Below, in pieces: positions 24,321 through 34,966 of a DNA stretch of 64,000 bases (its first letter is position 1; the number at the start of each line of letters is the position of its first letter). Where the stretch lies: contig CM063510.1 of the NCBI GenBank assembly GCA_032207245.1, positions 156,939,258-157,003,257 on the forward strand. The letters are read 5' to 3'. This DNA comes from Pardosa pseudoannulata. Lineage: Eukaryota; Arthropoda; Arachnida; Araneae; Lycosidae. The notes below the pieces were generated by a model. The model was not told the origin of the DNA. It ran no database searches and was given only the letters and a program-made list of their open reading frames with translations. The translations under genes and the position numbers were made by a program.

Positions 24321-25257
24321 TGATCCCTGCTTTTAAATTAAGAGTACCCATTTTTTGTGTTGTCTGTAATGAGCAATTTCGACCGCCTATAATGTGCTAT
24401 TATAATGAAACAATCAACATTTTCCACGGTGTTGTATGGGCCACTGTGAACACCCCTCAGATTACAATTATATATAATCATGAAACGACGGAACAATACT
24501 AAGGTTGCTATTGTTAGACTAGATAAACAATTTTTTATATGTAGTCATATAAAAAATGGTAGTTTCTTTTATCTGTAGTAATTATATGGAACAGTCATTG
24601 TAAATGGTTAACTTATGAATCGACTATGAATCAGTGTTAATAGAAGCGACGAAATATCTCGCCCAAAGGCGGCTAACAGCCTAGCCTTTGTATATGTTTA
24701 CATATAGTTCTGATATGCGGGCGGAAGACACTGTAATATCGACGATATATACACACACATACATATATACATTTTCTCAGGTATCAAAGAATGTCTATGA
24801 AACATTGGATGAGTCTAATACACTATAGATATGTATTAAGAACAAATGAACACTCTTAAGCTTACTTATATTAATATATACATATTTATGCCAGCATTCC
24901 ACCAATATAGAATGTTACCTGCTACATCGAACATAACTCCGATCTCCTGACCGAGTTAAAACAGAACTCGCGCGATGTGAGCAAAAAAAGAGTCGAAAAA
25001 TAAAGATGGAAGAAAAAAAACCAGAAATCCTTGTAGTGGCATGGCACTTCATTTATTTTGTTTTATTCTTTCTTCGTTCGACGGCATTCGTCGCCAGAAA
25101 CAGCTGCTGCAAACCTTTTGATTAGACAAATCCCCACACACAACATACCGCAGCAGCGGTACTACACAGTGAGTCGCGGCCCAAAAAATGCCTTTTGGAA
25201 GAAGATAAAAAAAAAAAATGGCGAAGACTGTTGGAAGAGAGAAGGGGAGTTAAAAAG

Positions 25258-25295
<38 letters not shown>

Positions 25296-27209
25296 AGGAA
25301 TATATTTTGTGCGTAGACCCTTTTTAAGGGGCCCCTCGGCGGTGTTATCGAGATGAAGATGTCCCACCTCCACCCCTCTTGCTCCCTGAGTATGATTCAG
25401 CTCCGTGGGAGGGATGATCCTGCATCGGGATCGTCTGACGAACTTTGACAGAAAGGCAAGCAGTGACATATCCAATAGCTTCCATAGCTATTCCACATAT
25501 GTCCGAAATTCAACGTAACGTAGCGTCTATTGTTAATGAAGAAGTCCACAGTGTAGGCGAAAAAAATATTGGAAGTTCTAAGATAAAAATACTAAAGTTT
25601 TGTAAAGCAGAATATGTATTCAATAGTTAACGGAGAGCTTTGTTAACGAACCATCCAAAGAATTTCTATTTTGATATTAAAGAAACCATTTGGAATAGTT
25701 CAAATTCTAATCATCGTAACCATACCCATATTATGTTGAGGTTAAAATCTGTATAAAGTACGTACTAGTAGGTAAATACATATTATTAAAAAATAGAATT
25801 CAATATGTATTTTATAATAATGTAGAAATATTCAAATTCTGTCTACCAACAATATCATACCATGCGTATAGTGCGAACATGCATATTTTTCCTATCGCAA
25901 TGGAGTTGTATGATTACTCTTTGTTGGTGGTTCTCATGTGCTGGCTAAACAGTACGTAACCCCGATAGCACCAGCATTTTTGATTTGGCGTTGTACATTT
26001 TCAACTGATCTAACGAGTACAGCGGATGTTCTGAATCGTTTAGGTAAGGTCGGTGTCACAGCAGACTCCTACAACTTTTTATTCTCGAAATATTAATGGA
26101 TTCTTGAAATTTTAGTCACCAACTCACTCAACCCCAATTTCCAAAGACGCACCATCAGAAGTTGGAGTTGAAATTTAAAAAAAAATTCAGACTTTATAGG
26201 TTCATATTCGAAATACTTCAATCATAACTCCCTTTAAATGTTCTCCATGAATTTTTTTTTTTCCACGCTGTGTCATCTACTCCCTTCGATCGAGGGGGGG
26301 GGGGAAGATTATTTTTGTTTGACATAATTCCATAAGATAGAAATATCGAATTATTAACAAAGTTGCACCCAAATGAAATCTTTCCATTTCTTTAGTCTTG
26401 CATAAAATGTAATATTAACAAAACATTTATATACTAATAGTAGTTAAAATTTGAATGAAAACTAAATAGTTGCTATTATTAAAGTTATTAATAATTGTTT
26501 CATAAATAGAGAAAATGTCCCAAGCGTATTCCTTTTACATATAAAATGAATATTTTTATTTATAGCTTTTCTATTTCATACCTCAGAGAATAAAATTGTA
26601 TAAACACTCACTAAATACATGAGGAATCAAAAGAGAAAATTAGTCATTTTTTCACAGTACAAAATATCACATTTACGCATATCTAGACGTTCATTTCAAA
26701 TAAATTTTTTATAATTTATTACAAAGAGGAGTCAGAAATGCACAAAATATTTTAAATATTTATAAGTATATAAAATAATTGCTCCGAAATAGTATTTAAA
26801 GTTAGAAACAATTATATTATGTGTTGTAATATATTCATTATACGATATGATAAATATTGAAAAATAACTCCTTTTATCTTTTGTTATATTTAATAATATA
26901 AAATTATCAAACTCTTCTTAAAATGAAATCACATTGATGCTTTATTAAAAAAAAACTTTGTTTTTACATTTTGTGGCAGGACATAATTTTTCCTTATTTT
27001 TAAACAATGTGCCTATCGGGAAAACATCAAAACGCTATTTAGGTAAAGAAGGCTCCTACGACAATCTCCACATCACAACTGTATATGAATTCTACAGGAA
27101 TCTATACAGAACACTTTTACATGAAATGGAAGAGCAATGTTCTTTAAGGTTTCCCAGAATTGTATTCTCCTTTATATGCAAAAACAATGTAAGCAGAAAA
27201 AGTATCCAG
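24321..27209. other. Interval without a supported gene
   Basis: Contains the poly-A tract at 25258-25293. A GC-richer block lies at 25320-25450, with an open minus frame that reads through the poly-A tract as Phe and is therefore doubtful. A 95-codon plus frame at 26958-27245 has mixed composition, and its 3' end runs into the start of a family E element. No domains recognised. Confidence 0.4.
25258..25293 (+). repeat. Poly-A tract
   Basis: About 36 consecutive A residues. No retroposon body could be confirmed upstream. Confidence 0.9.
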
Positions 27210-27898
27210 CATACTAGCAAACTTTTATGCTTTGTCATCAGTTAAACTTTTTCCGAAACATCGGCTGGATATTTTAGGTGGCACAAGTAATTAGGATTAA
27301 TAAAGCTTACTGTAAATTTCTTTTTCTCTATGAAAATTCCAATTAAAAGTTAATTAGAATTAATAAAACTACTGCTTTCGTTTATGTATAAAAAACATAC
27401 CATTTTTCCAATTAAACTTGATTCTAGAAAAATACAAAATTAACCTAAAATTTCAAACTTGATATCTGTTAAACAAAATCAGTGAGATGTTAAAATTGTC
27501 CAACTATGATTTACTGAGCTTTAATTCTTTCAAAGAAATCGACATTTTTTTCAATAGTCAAATTTTTAAAAAGTCACGTTTGATAAACTGATGCAACCTC
27601 TAGTCCACTGATAGCCCCGTTTATTTTTTACGAGTTCATACGGGAATTTAATATTTTTAAAACGTATTAAACATTATAAATCCTTTTTTTAAAAATTTAG
27701 TTATGTAAATTTCAGCTGAAATGAAATCAATTTTGGAATTTTCAGATATTACTTAAGTGAACATTTTCTTGTTCTTTCGAAAGATTCGATATCGTTTTCA
27801 TACAAACTGAAATGCGGTAAAAATTTTTGACCCCTCTGTAAATCCGTAAAATTAAATACCAAACAAAAAATTCTCATCTGTAAAAGTTAGCAGGTATG
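27210..27898 (+). mobile_element. Family E element, copy 2 (near full length)
   Basis: Left end CATACTAGCAAACTTTTATG; the right end, read inward, is CATACCTGCTAACTTTTACA. These are inverted termini of about 20 bp with four mismatches. The interior has the CGAAACATCGGCTGG block and the TCTAGAAAAATACAAAAT block of the family. No clear target duplication and no coding capacity. Confidence 0.65.
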
Positions 27899-28063
27899 CA
27901 TAGAGTTTTAAAACGTGAAAAATGATTGTAGAAATGAGTGGGTTTTTTTCCTTGTGTGCAAAGATATTGTTAAAAAAAATCGTCCATCGTATATTTACAT
28001 CCTCCACACTCAAGCGAAAGATTCATTTCCTATATTTTGAAAGTATTCATTAGTAGTATAAAT

Positions 28064-28841
28064 CAGGGTTGGCATGATTTAAATCAGTTGATTTTTTTGA
28101 AAAAAATATTGATTTAAATCCTTTTTTTCACTTCTTTTAAAACCTATATTCCAAAGGCAGGAGAATTGGGAATCAGTCAGCACAGTAATACCAATAAGTA
28201 AATAAGTGTAAATAGATAGCATGTGCTTTCCAAGAATTTAGGGATTGTTATCAGAAAGTATGTAGTAGGGGTAGTACAATGATTGATTATGACTGGTGGA
28301 ATTCATTTTATGTAATGGGGGGTAAAGAGAGTATTACAGAACTTGAAATCCAGTTTGTCTACCAAATAACAACAGCCGTGGCTTCATCTGCTAGAATAGA
28401 AAGACAGTTTTCTTCTTTTGGTATTGTTCATTCTAACCTTCGTAACAAATTAGAAGTGGATAAAGCATCGAAACTAGTGTATTTATTGAAACAATTAAAT
28501 TCATAATTCGGTGCTTAAAAAATGTTGAAATAATAGTGATTTGTTTGTTTTTTAAATAAATAATTTGTATTAAAAGAATATTTAATTTGTTTTTTAAATT
28601 TTCATCTTATTTATCCAATTACAAATTAATGGAATGTATTTAGATTAAAGTTTATATATTTAATTTTAGGTCATCAGTGTGTAGAATATACTAGATAGAT
28701 AAGATGTTACTTCTTATAACAAACTATTCTATGTATATTGCAAAAAATATAAACAACAATTAAAATTAGTTTTCAGAAAAAAATAAAAAAATCCGATTTA
28801 AATCAAATAAATCTGATTCTTTTGATTTTTTCCCAACTCTG
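28064..28841 (+). mobile_element. hAT element, internally deleted derivative (family A, copy 2)
   Basis: 778 bp. The start is CAGGGTTGGCATGATTTAAA and the end CCCAACTCTG, giving 9-bp inverted termini with one mismatch. It is flanked by a perfect 8-bp duplication, GTATAAAT (28056-28063 and 28842-28849). It is collinear with copy 1 at 3770 over its whole length, including the palindromic GATTTAAATC repeats and the transposase tail. Confidence 0.92.
28279..28506 (+). pseudogene. hAT transposase C-terminal dimerisation remnant, copy 2
   Basis: 75 codons from ATG. DWWNSFYVMGGKESITELEI leads into the family signature ASSARIERQFSSFG, then LRNKLEVDKASKLVYLLKQL. The last residues are kept here, unlike the 3906 copy, where a stop codon truncates them. 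A one-base difference in the G run upstream removes the longer N-terminal extension seen in the first copy, which supports the ATG at 28279 being just an internal Met of the ancestral protein. The catalytic core is missing entirely. Confidence 0.8.
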
Positions 28842-28900
28842 GTATAAATAAAACTCATACTATCTAGTCAAGAAAATGTACCACTTCACGATGCTATGTA

Positions 28901-29622
28901 CAGGCTTGCAACTGCTGAGGTACTTTCAAAAAGGTGAGAAAAGTGACAAATAATACAGAATAAGTGACCAAAAAGTGATTAAACATTGAAAAAAAAAAAA
29001 AAAAGCTATTTTTTTCTCTCCTTTTAATAACAGATGCTATTATTAAGATTTTTCTATTTAACTCTAAATCAAATGATTCATACAAGCATGATTTTAGCGT
29101 CAAATACAAAAAAAAGTTAAAAATTTTGTTTGACAAAACTCAACATTGCTTTTTATTCAAGAAAATCTATAAATTAGATTTGAATACGTACAATATATTA
29201 ATTTTATAATCACAATTTTCTGCATTTAATAATGGTGTTTTGAAATATGTACATAGCTAGATTAGAGTATCTAAACAAAAATTGTGAAGAAAAAGAAAAA
29301 GAGAAATGCGTGCTTTGACGTAAATTACTTTAATGTATTAAATGTACATTTCAGTACAAATGTAGATTTCAGGAACTTCTTTACACGACTTTTTAAAATC
29401 CCTAAATTCTGGAAGCCATATGACTAATTACACTTTAATAAGAAAAATAAGATTAGATCATCACATTTTTGGTCTTTTATTAAAATATTTTGTTATTAAT
29501 TCAAATTTTCTTTTTTCAACAACAGACTTTTGCTGTGATACACAATACAAAAAAAGTCACTAAAAGTGACTTTACTTAAAAAAGTGACTAAAAGTGAGAA
29601 AAGTGACGGAATTGCAAGCCGG
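28901..29622. mobile_element. ~730-bp DNA transposon derivative with 6-bp TSD (family G), copy 1
   Basis: The left end is CAGGCTTGCAACTGCTGAGG and the right end GGAATTGCAAGCCGG. The flanks are TATGTA (28895-28900) and CATGTA (29623-29628), a 6-bp duplication with one mismatch. AAAAGTGAC motifs are repeated inside both ends, especially the right (29560-29607), like transposase-binding repeats of hAT elements. No transposase was recognised. Confidence 0.7.
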
Positions 29623-30195
29623 CATGTAGTGTGTATACGAAGGCAGGTACGAAATAAACGTCTTGCCTCGCGAGGCGGTGGAGCAACCGCGCGGAAAGCA
29701 GGCAGCAAGAGGCCGATCGAAAGTTGCCGGCTGTGGAGCTGAGGCGAGACCCGCTCGATCTCTTCCCCCGTCAACTCCTTTTTTAAAAAGATTAAAAATA
29801 ATAACCCTTTTCTCACCGCCGCCAAATACCTTCTCTCTCTCGCACAATAAAGCAATTAATCTGTCCCCCATTGTAAAGCGCTGATAAAGGTACAGTCTTC
29901 GAGCGAGGACGTTTTCGCACAAGATTTAAATGAAAAGAAAAATATCGTTTCGTATTGATGACGATACGGCAGGAATCGCCCGTAACGTGTCGTTACCGCT
30001 TGCAAACGAGATTAAAATTTCCGCTCTTTGGGATGCGTGATGTAGCTTAGCAGAAAACCCCCAATGGTTCGGAAAGGTGAAAACTTCCGTTCCATTTCCA
30101 CGATCGCCAGTCTTGCCATTTCGCAAAGAGCTGGTACACACGACGAATGGATGAATCAAAAGATTAGCACATTCTAAAAATATCCTAGCTGCCAA
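29623..30195. other. GC-raised unique interval, unassigned
   Basis: Positions 29640-29780 and 29930-30180 are rich in CG dinucleotides relative to neighbours. Open frames exist on both strands (29663-29884 plus; 29496-29855, 29572-29922 and 29926-30198 minus) without recognised domains. A promoter or exon remnant is possible. Confidence 0.3.
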
Positions 30196-31732
30196 CATAC
30201 TAATTTTGACAATCTTACAATTTCCCGTACTAAACGCGCGAGCTTAAATTCTAGGCTGAATATACATTCACTAGTTTTTATACATAAATACACACACATT
30301 ATTTTAACAATCCTTTATCAAAGAAATCTACTTAAGAATAATATGAAATGTAAATAGATTTTTAATTTTTATGCAGTTATATTATAATATGCTTACTCCT
30401 CTCACTAAATTTTACATGCCAACATTCAAACACTTGTGTCAGGAGTAACAGCGTGGTTTGAAATTTTAACATGCTATTTACAGATTATACATAAATACAT
30501 ATCTTATTGGTTTTTAAATTAAAATTAAATTTAAAATATTTAAACAGTAGTAAATTGTAAAAGGTAAATTAAAATTTATGTATTTAAATGTGTAAAATTA
30601 AAATTTATGTATTTATATATTTATAAATTTATGAGTAGCTAGCTCTTTTAAGTTTTAACTTATTTTTCAGAACAGTGTTTCTTGTAGCAGCATTGACCCT
30701 GATTAAAATATTTACATTTTTCTATCATCAGGGATTCTAGAGTTTGTCTATTCAAACTCGACCTAAGTACAGTTTGGTTTTTCCGCACAGTACTAAAAAC
30801 TATTTACTGTGTGAAAAAAGTTATATACAGCAGTATTTTTTTTTTTCAAAACTTTGTACTTAATTGCCGTATCGTAATCTTTTAGCTGTACAAAAGTTTT
30901 GTTATTTTCCGGAGCAATTTCATGAGTATCAGTAGTTATCAATTTTTCCGGAGCAATTCCTGAGAATCCGGAGTAGTTGGCATGTTTGTTTTTCTCTACA
31001 AAGATTCGAGCTATATCAATGAAGAACTTTATGCGAACATTAATTCGTTTGTAATGTTTTCACAAGAGATATAAAACAACTTGGTATTATAGTCAATAGT
31101 ACTCAAATGAAATCTTTAAATAACAAAAATTTGAATACATAAAAAAAATTTTAGAAAAGCACAGCTCTAAAATAGCACTATTTTTTAAAAAAAAAGTTAT
31201 AAAAAAATCATTCTATATATTTTTTAGATGACTGTAAATGGCTAAGTTTGCCTTGGTTGAACAAATCTTTATAAAGAGTGGTGTTTAAAACAATGCTCAT
31301 GTATCATCATTTTAGCCATTAATATTTGTTAAGGATGGAACTTCTAGATTAAGTTCTTGTCTTGGGTAAGACTATGAATATCCTTTCACATTCTGCATTT
31401 TTGTGTGGTATTAGAATATAAAGAAAAATTTTTGAAACCTTGTATTTTAAAAGCTCTATTTGACCGCAAACCCTGTGATAACAAAAATAGACTATCTCTA
31501 TGGTGGGGAGATCCTTGCATTACAAACAGAGAATATGCAAGTGTATTTATTCAACATACCCTCACCCAGATTGTAAAGATTTCTTTTCTTTGGTTTCTCC
31601 GCAATATTATTCATTTTTTTTTTTCCTTAAATTAACTCAAAACCGCAGAGTTTTCACACGCAAACGCACAATCGTACATTATGGCACAAACCCGTATAAT
31701 GTACGTCTAAATCTTACAAGCTAGCAGGTATG
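30196..31732 (+). mobile_element. Large family E-related element (family F), copy 1, with an insertion
   Basis: Collinear with 32135-33823. Shared blocks include CTTACAATTT near the left end, ATGAAGAACTTTAT (about 31020), GATGCTCATGTA-like text (about 31290) and the right end AGCAGGTATG. The right terminus resembles that of family E, but the interiors differ. An extra ~570 bp (30414-30985) is present here and absent in the other copy. Confidence 0.6.
30414..30985. mobile_element. Probable inserted element within the family F copy
   Basis: The extra DNA relative to 32135-33823 is bounded by ACATGCCAAC and its exact inverse GTTGGCATGT. A direct repeat TTCCGGAGCAATTYC lies near its right end (about 30908 and 30947). 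There is no clear target duplication or coding sequence. Confidence 0.4.
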
Positions 31733-32134
31733 AAATGTGAATTTATTTGGCGGATAACTATTCGAAAATTATCTGATAGATCAAGCACAAGTTTCCGTAA
31801 ATATAAAATAGCATTAAAATGCTGAAGGTTAAAAAAAAAATGGAGAGGAGTTGTAACCTCAACAATTGAAATAATAAAAAGTTACGTAGGCAGTCGAAAC
31901 AATGATCGAGCTGTGACAATAGTTATTGAGAAACTAGATACCGAACGATTAGAATGTTTTTAATATCTGCCTCCTTTAAAGACTGATCAAGTCGAAACAA
32001 TATTATCGCATAACAGATCTGCGATTTAAAATAACTTATTTTTATTTTGAGGGTACAATCACGCAGCTAGATGTTTTCCTCAAACTTTTTCTTTGTCGGG
32101 AATTGAATGCACATATGACGCAATCGAATATTTT
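31733..32134. other. Spacer between two related elements
   Basis: About 400 bp of AT-rich sequence separating the two family F copies. Nothing recognised in it. Confidence 0.5.
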
Positions 32135-33823
32135 CATACGAACTTACAATTTTACATACTAAACGTGCTAGCTAAAAAGCTAGGCTAAAAATACACACAT
32201 ATACATACATATATTAATTATATATTATGACAAATCCTTATCAAAGAAAACTCCCTAAGAATTATATTCAAAATAAATATAAATCTTTAATTTTATGCAA
32301 TTAGCAGGCTTGCAACTGCTGAGGTACTTTCAAAAAGGTGAGAAAAGTGACAAATAATACAGAATAATTAATTAAAAGTGACTAAACATTAAAAAGAAAA
32401 AAAAGCGATTTTATTTCTCCTCTTGATTACAGATGTTATTATTAAGATTTTTCTATTTATTTTAAATCTAAATCAAATGATTCATGCAAGACATGATTTT
32501 AGCGTCAAATACAAAAAAAGGTTAAAAATTTTGTTTAACAGAACTCAACATTGCTTTTTATTCAAGAAAATCTATAAATTAGATTTGAATACATACAATA
32601 CATTAATTTTATAATCACAATTTTCTGCATATATTAATGGTGTTTTGAAATATGTACATAGCTAGATTAGAGTATCTAAACAAAAATTGTGAAGAAAAAG
32701 AAAAATAGAAATGTGTGCTTTGACGTAAATTATTTTAATGTATTAAATGTACATTTCAGTACAAATGTAGATTTCAGGAACTTATTTATGACTTTTTAAA
32801 ATCACTAAATTCTGGAAACCATATGACTAATTACATTTTAATAAGAAAAATAAGATTAGAGCATCCCATTTTTGGTCTTTTATTAAAATATTTTGTTATT
32901 AATTCAGATTCTTTTTTCAACAGCAGACTTTTTCTGTGATACACCATGAAAAAAGTGACTGTTTACTTAAAGTGACTAAGAGTGATCAATTATAAAAAAA
33001 GTGACTAAAGGTGAGAAAAGTGACGGAATTGCAAGCCTGAATTAGTTATAACACGATTACCACTTTTTTCTCTAGAAAAAAGTAAAAAAATTAACAATGA
33101 AGAACTTTATACTCACATTTTTATCTCTTATGTGATTACTCTTTCATATGAGCTAATAAACAACTTTGTATCGTAGTTATAGTCAATTGATATCTTTAAA
33201 TTAAAAGAAGCAGTTGATAAAAATATGAATGTATAAAACAATATCTAGAGGAGCATTGCACAAAAATCATTTTATTTACAAAAATGAATAAATACATAAA
33301 AATAATAATAAAAAAAGTTTTAAATTATTGTATGAGGCTGATTTTGCCTTAGTTGAAAACTATTTGTGAAGTGTTTAAAACGATGCTCATGTAACATCGT
33401 TTCAGCGTTAATATATCTTCTAGTTTTTACCGAGGACTGAACTTTTAAACGTTCTTGTTTTACATACACTTCTGAATATCGTCTCACACTTGGCATTGTT
33501 ATGCGATATTGTCAGAATATACAACATACCTTTTGGAATTCTGTTGTATTTAAAAGTTTCATCCGAGCACAAACCATAAGATAACAGCAAAAGACATATT
33601 AATAAAATATTTCTGTGGCACGGAGAGAATGTTCTATTCAAATGACGTATCTATTCAAATTCCCTCATTGTAGACTGCAGAAATTATAATTGTTTTTGGT
33701 TTTTCTGTAAGGATACATTTATTTCTTTTACATTAACCCTAACCAGCATAGTTTTCATAAAGAAATGTACAATCTTAACCAAATCAGTACAATACGGTTA
33801 AACCGTACAAGTTGACAGGTATG
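32135..33823 (+). mobile_element. Family F element, copy 2, interrupted by a family G transposon
   Basis: The left end is CATACGAACTTACAATTTTA and the right end GTTGACAGGTATG. Collinear with 30196-31732 after removing the 735-bp insertion at 32305-33039. It lies in direct orientation close to copy 1, which could reflect local duplication or two insertions. No coding capacity. Confidence 0.6.
32305..33039. mobile_element. Family G transposon derivative, copy 2, perfect 6-bp TSD
   Basis: 735 bp with left end CAGGCTTGCAACTGCTGAGG and right end GGAATTGCAAGCCTG. The first and last nine bases are perfect inverses (CAGGCTTGC). It is flanked by AATTAG at 32299-32304 and 33040-33045. It is very similar to 28901-29622 throughout. 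A 63-codon plus frame inside (32423-32614) has no recognised motif. The target length of six fits minor hAT groups reported with 5-6 bp duplications; the superfamily is inferred. Confidence 0.85.
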
Positions 33824-34034
33824 CATTTAGGCTAAAATATTTCCCTGAAATAAGAAAAACTTGGATAAATAAGTTGGTCTTTCTACATGGCTCAGCACTA
33901 ATGAAACAAAATGCGAATGCTTCGATAATATTATGAATTATGGAGTTATCATTCATAGAACCTATTTGAAATTTATTTTTATTTGAATCATAAGATATAC
34001 TGTAACGCACCAAAATTTCACACGGCGGCTTAGT

Positions 34035-34554
34035 TCAACCCCTTAATGCACAGTTTTCTTGAAAAAGGCCGGCCAAAAAAAATCATTTTTTTTAATGTAA
34101 AAAACACAGTTTAGAACGTTGTCTTGCCAAGAAAATTACAAAAATAATCAAAATTTTTATTGTAATTTTGGATTTTGATAACATTGCAGAAAATAGTCGA
34201 ATATTGTAATATTACACACACATTGACTTTTGTCTTTCTTTTCGAATTCCCGTTTCAGAATAAACATTATCAGTGAAAATACTTATTTATACTTTTAAAA
34301 CATAATTAATAACAATACTAGTATTTATAAAATTAATGAACATTTTCTTTTGTGTGATATGTTTCGAAACAATGTGCAGCACATAGCCCAACATTGGAAC
34401 TATTACACGTGTAACGACTCTTTTCTTTTTCCTTTGCTACCTCTTTTAGCGCAATATCTACAAAAGTACAACGCCGCTCGAATATCTCGAGAGTGCACAG
34501 TTTGGGCAGTTTAGCGCGTTCGACTTAACTCCAGCGTGTACCTTAAGGGGTTAA
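34035..34554. mobile_element. TTAA-type element, about 520 bp
   Basis: The right end CCTTAAGGGGTTAA, read inward, is TTAACCCCTTAAGG. The left end is TCAACCCCTTAATG, so the left TTAA has one substitution. GTACACG/GCACAG follow inside. GTGCACAGTTT occurs near the right end and echoes GCACAGTTTT near the left. A piggyBac-like origin is inferred from the TTAA target and CCC termini. Confidence 0.6.
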
Positions 34555-34646
34555 AATTAGTATTATAACACGCCTTGTTGTTCAGTTTCATGAAAAATAT
34601 TGCTCGAACTTAGCTATATTAATATCTATTCACAGGGTTTGTTATG

Positions 34647-34784
34647 GAGTGCTACGGTCTACTCAACACGAGGGCTAATGAGATACAGCTTAGATTCCGA
34701 ACGGCTACAAACATCCATTCAGCTTCGAACCCACGAACTCCGGTAACGAAGGCCAGCACCCTAACGAATCGGCCATCGTTCGGC
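34647..34784 (-). mobile_element. tRNA-derived SINE (family S), with 14-bp TSD
   Basis: Flanked by perfect direct repeats CAGGGTTTGTTATG at 34633-34646 and 34785-34798, the target duplication of LINE-type retroposition. The minus-strand head carries CGAACGATGGCCGATTCG (A-box side) and, further on, a B-box-like GTGGGTTCGAAGC. The 138-bp body shares ACGAGGGCT and ACAAACATCCATT with the other copies. Confidence 0.8.
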
Positions 34785-34798
34785 CAGGGTTTGTTATG

Positions 34799-34966
34799 AA
34801 ACAAACACTACAGTCTACTCTTTTCTTACACGGAGGCTTCTGAGATCAGTAACTATTACTTAAAGCTGATTCCAAACAGCTATACACATAAATGCCAACA
34901 GCTGAATTCGAACACGGGAACACCGATACCGAAGAACAGCGCCCTACTATTCGGCCTACTGACAAA
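34799..34966 (-). mobile_element. tRNA-derived SINE (family S), tandem neighbour
   Basis: Lies immediately after the target duplication of the preceding SINE, in the same orientation. It shares CTACAGTCTACTC, AAAGCTGATTCC, CATAAATGCCA and GAAGAACAGCGCCCTA with the family. The minus strand contains GTGTTCGAATTCAGC, a B-box-like match. Confidence 0.65.

Noticed and set aside
25058..25475. Frames across the poly-A tract
   Set aside because: Poly-Lys on one strand and poly-Phe on the other come from the A run.
29496..29922. Minus frames of 116-119 residues
   Set aside because: Two frames overlap in different phases, and the longer one extends into the family G transposon end; not convincing.
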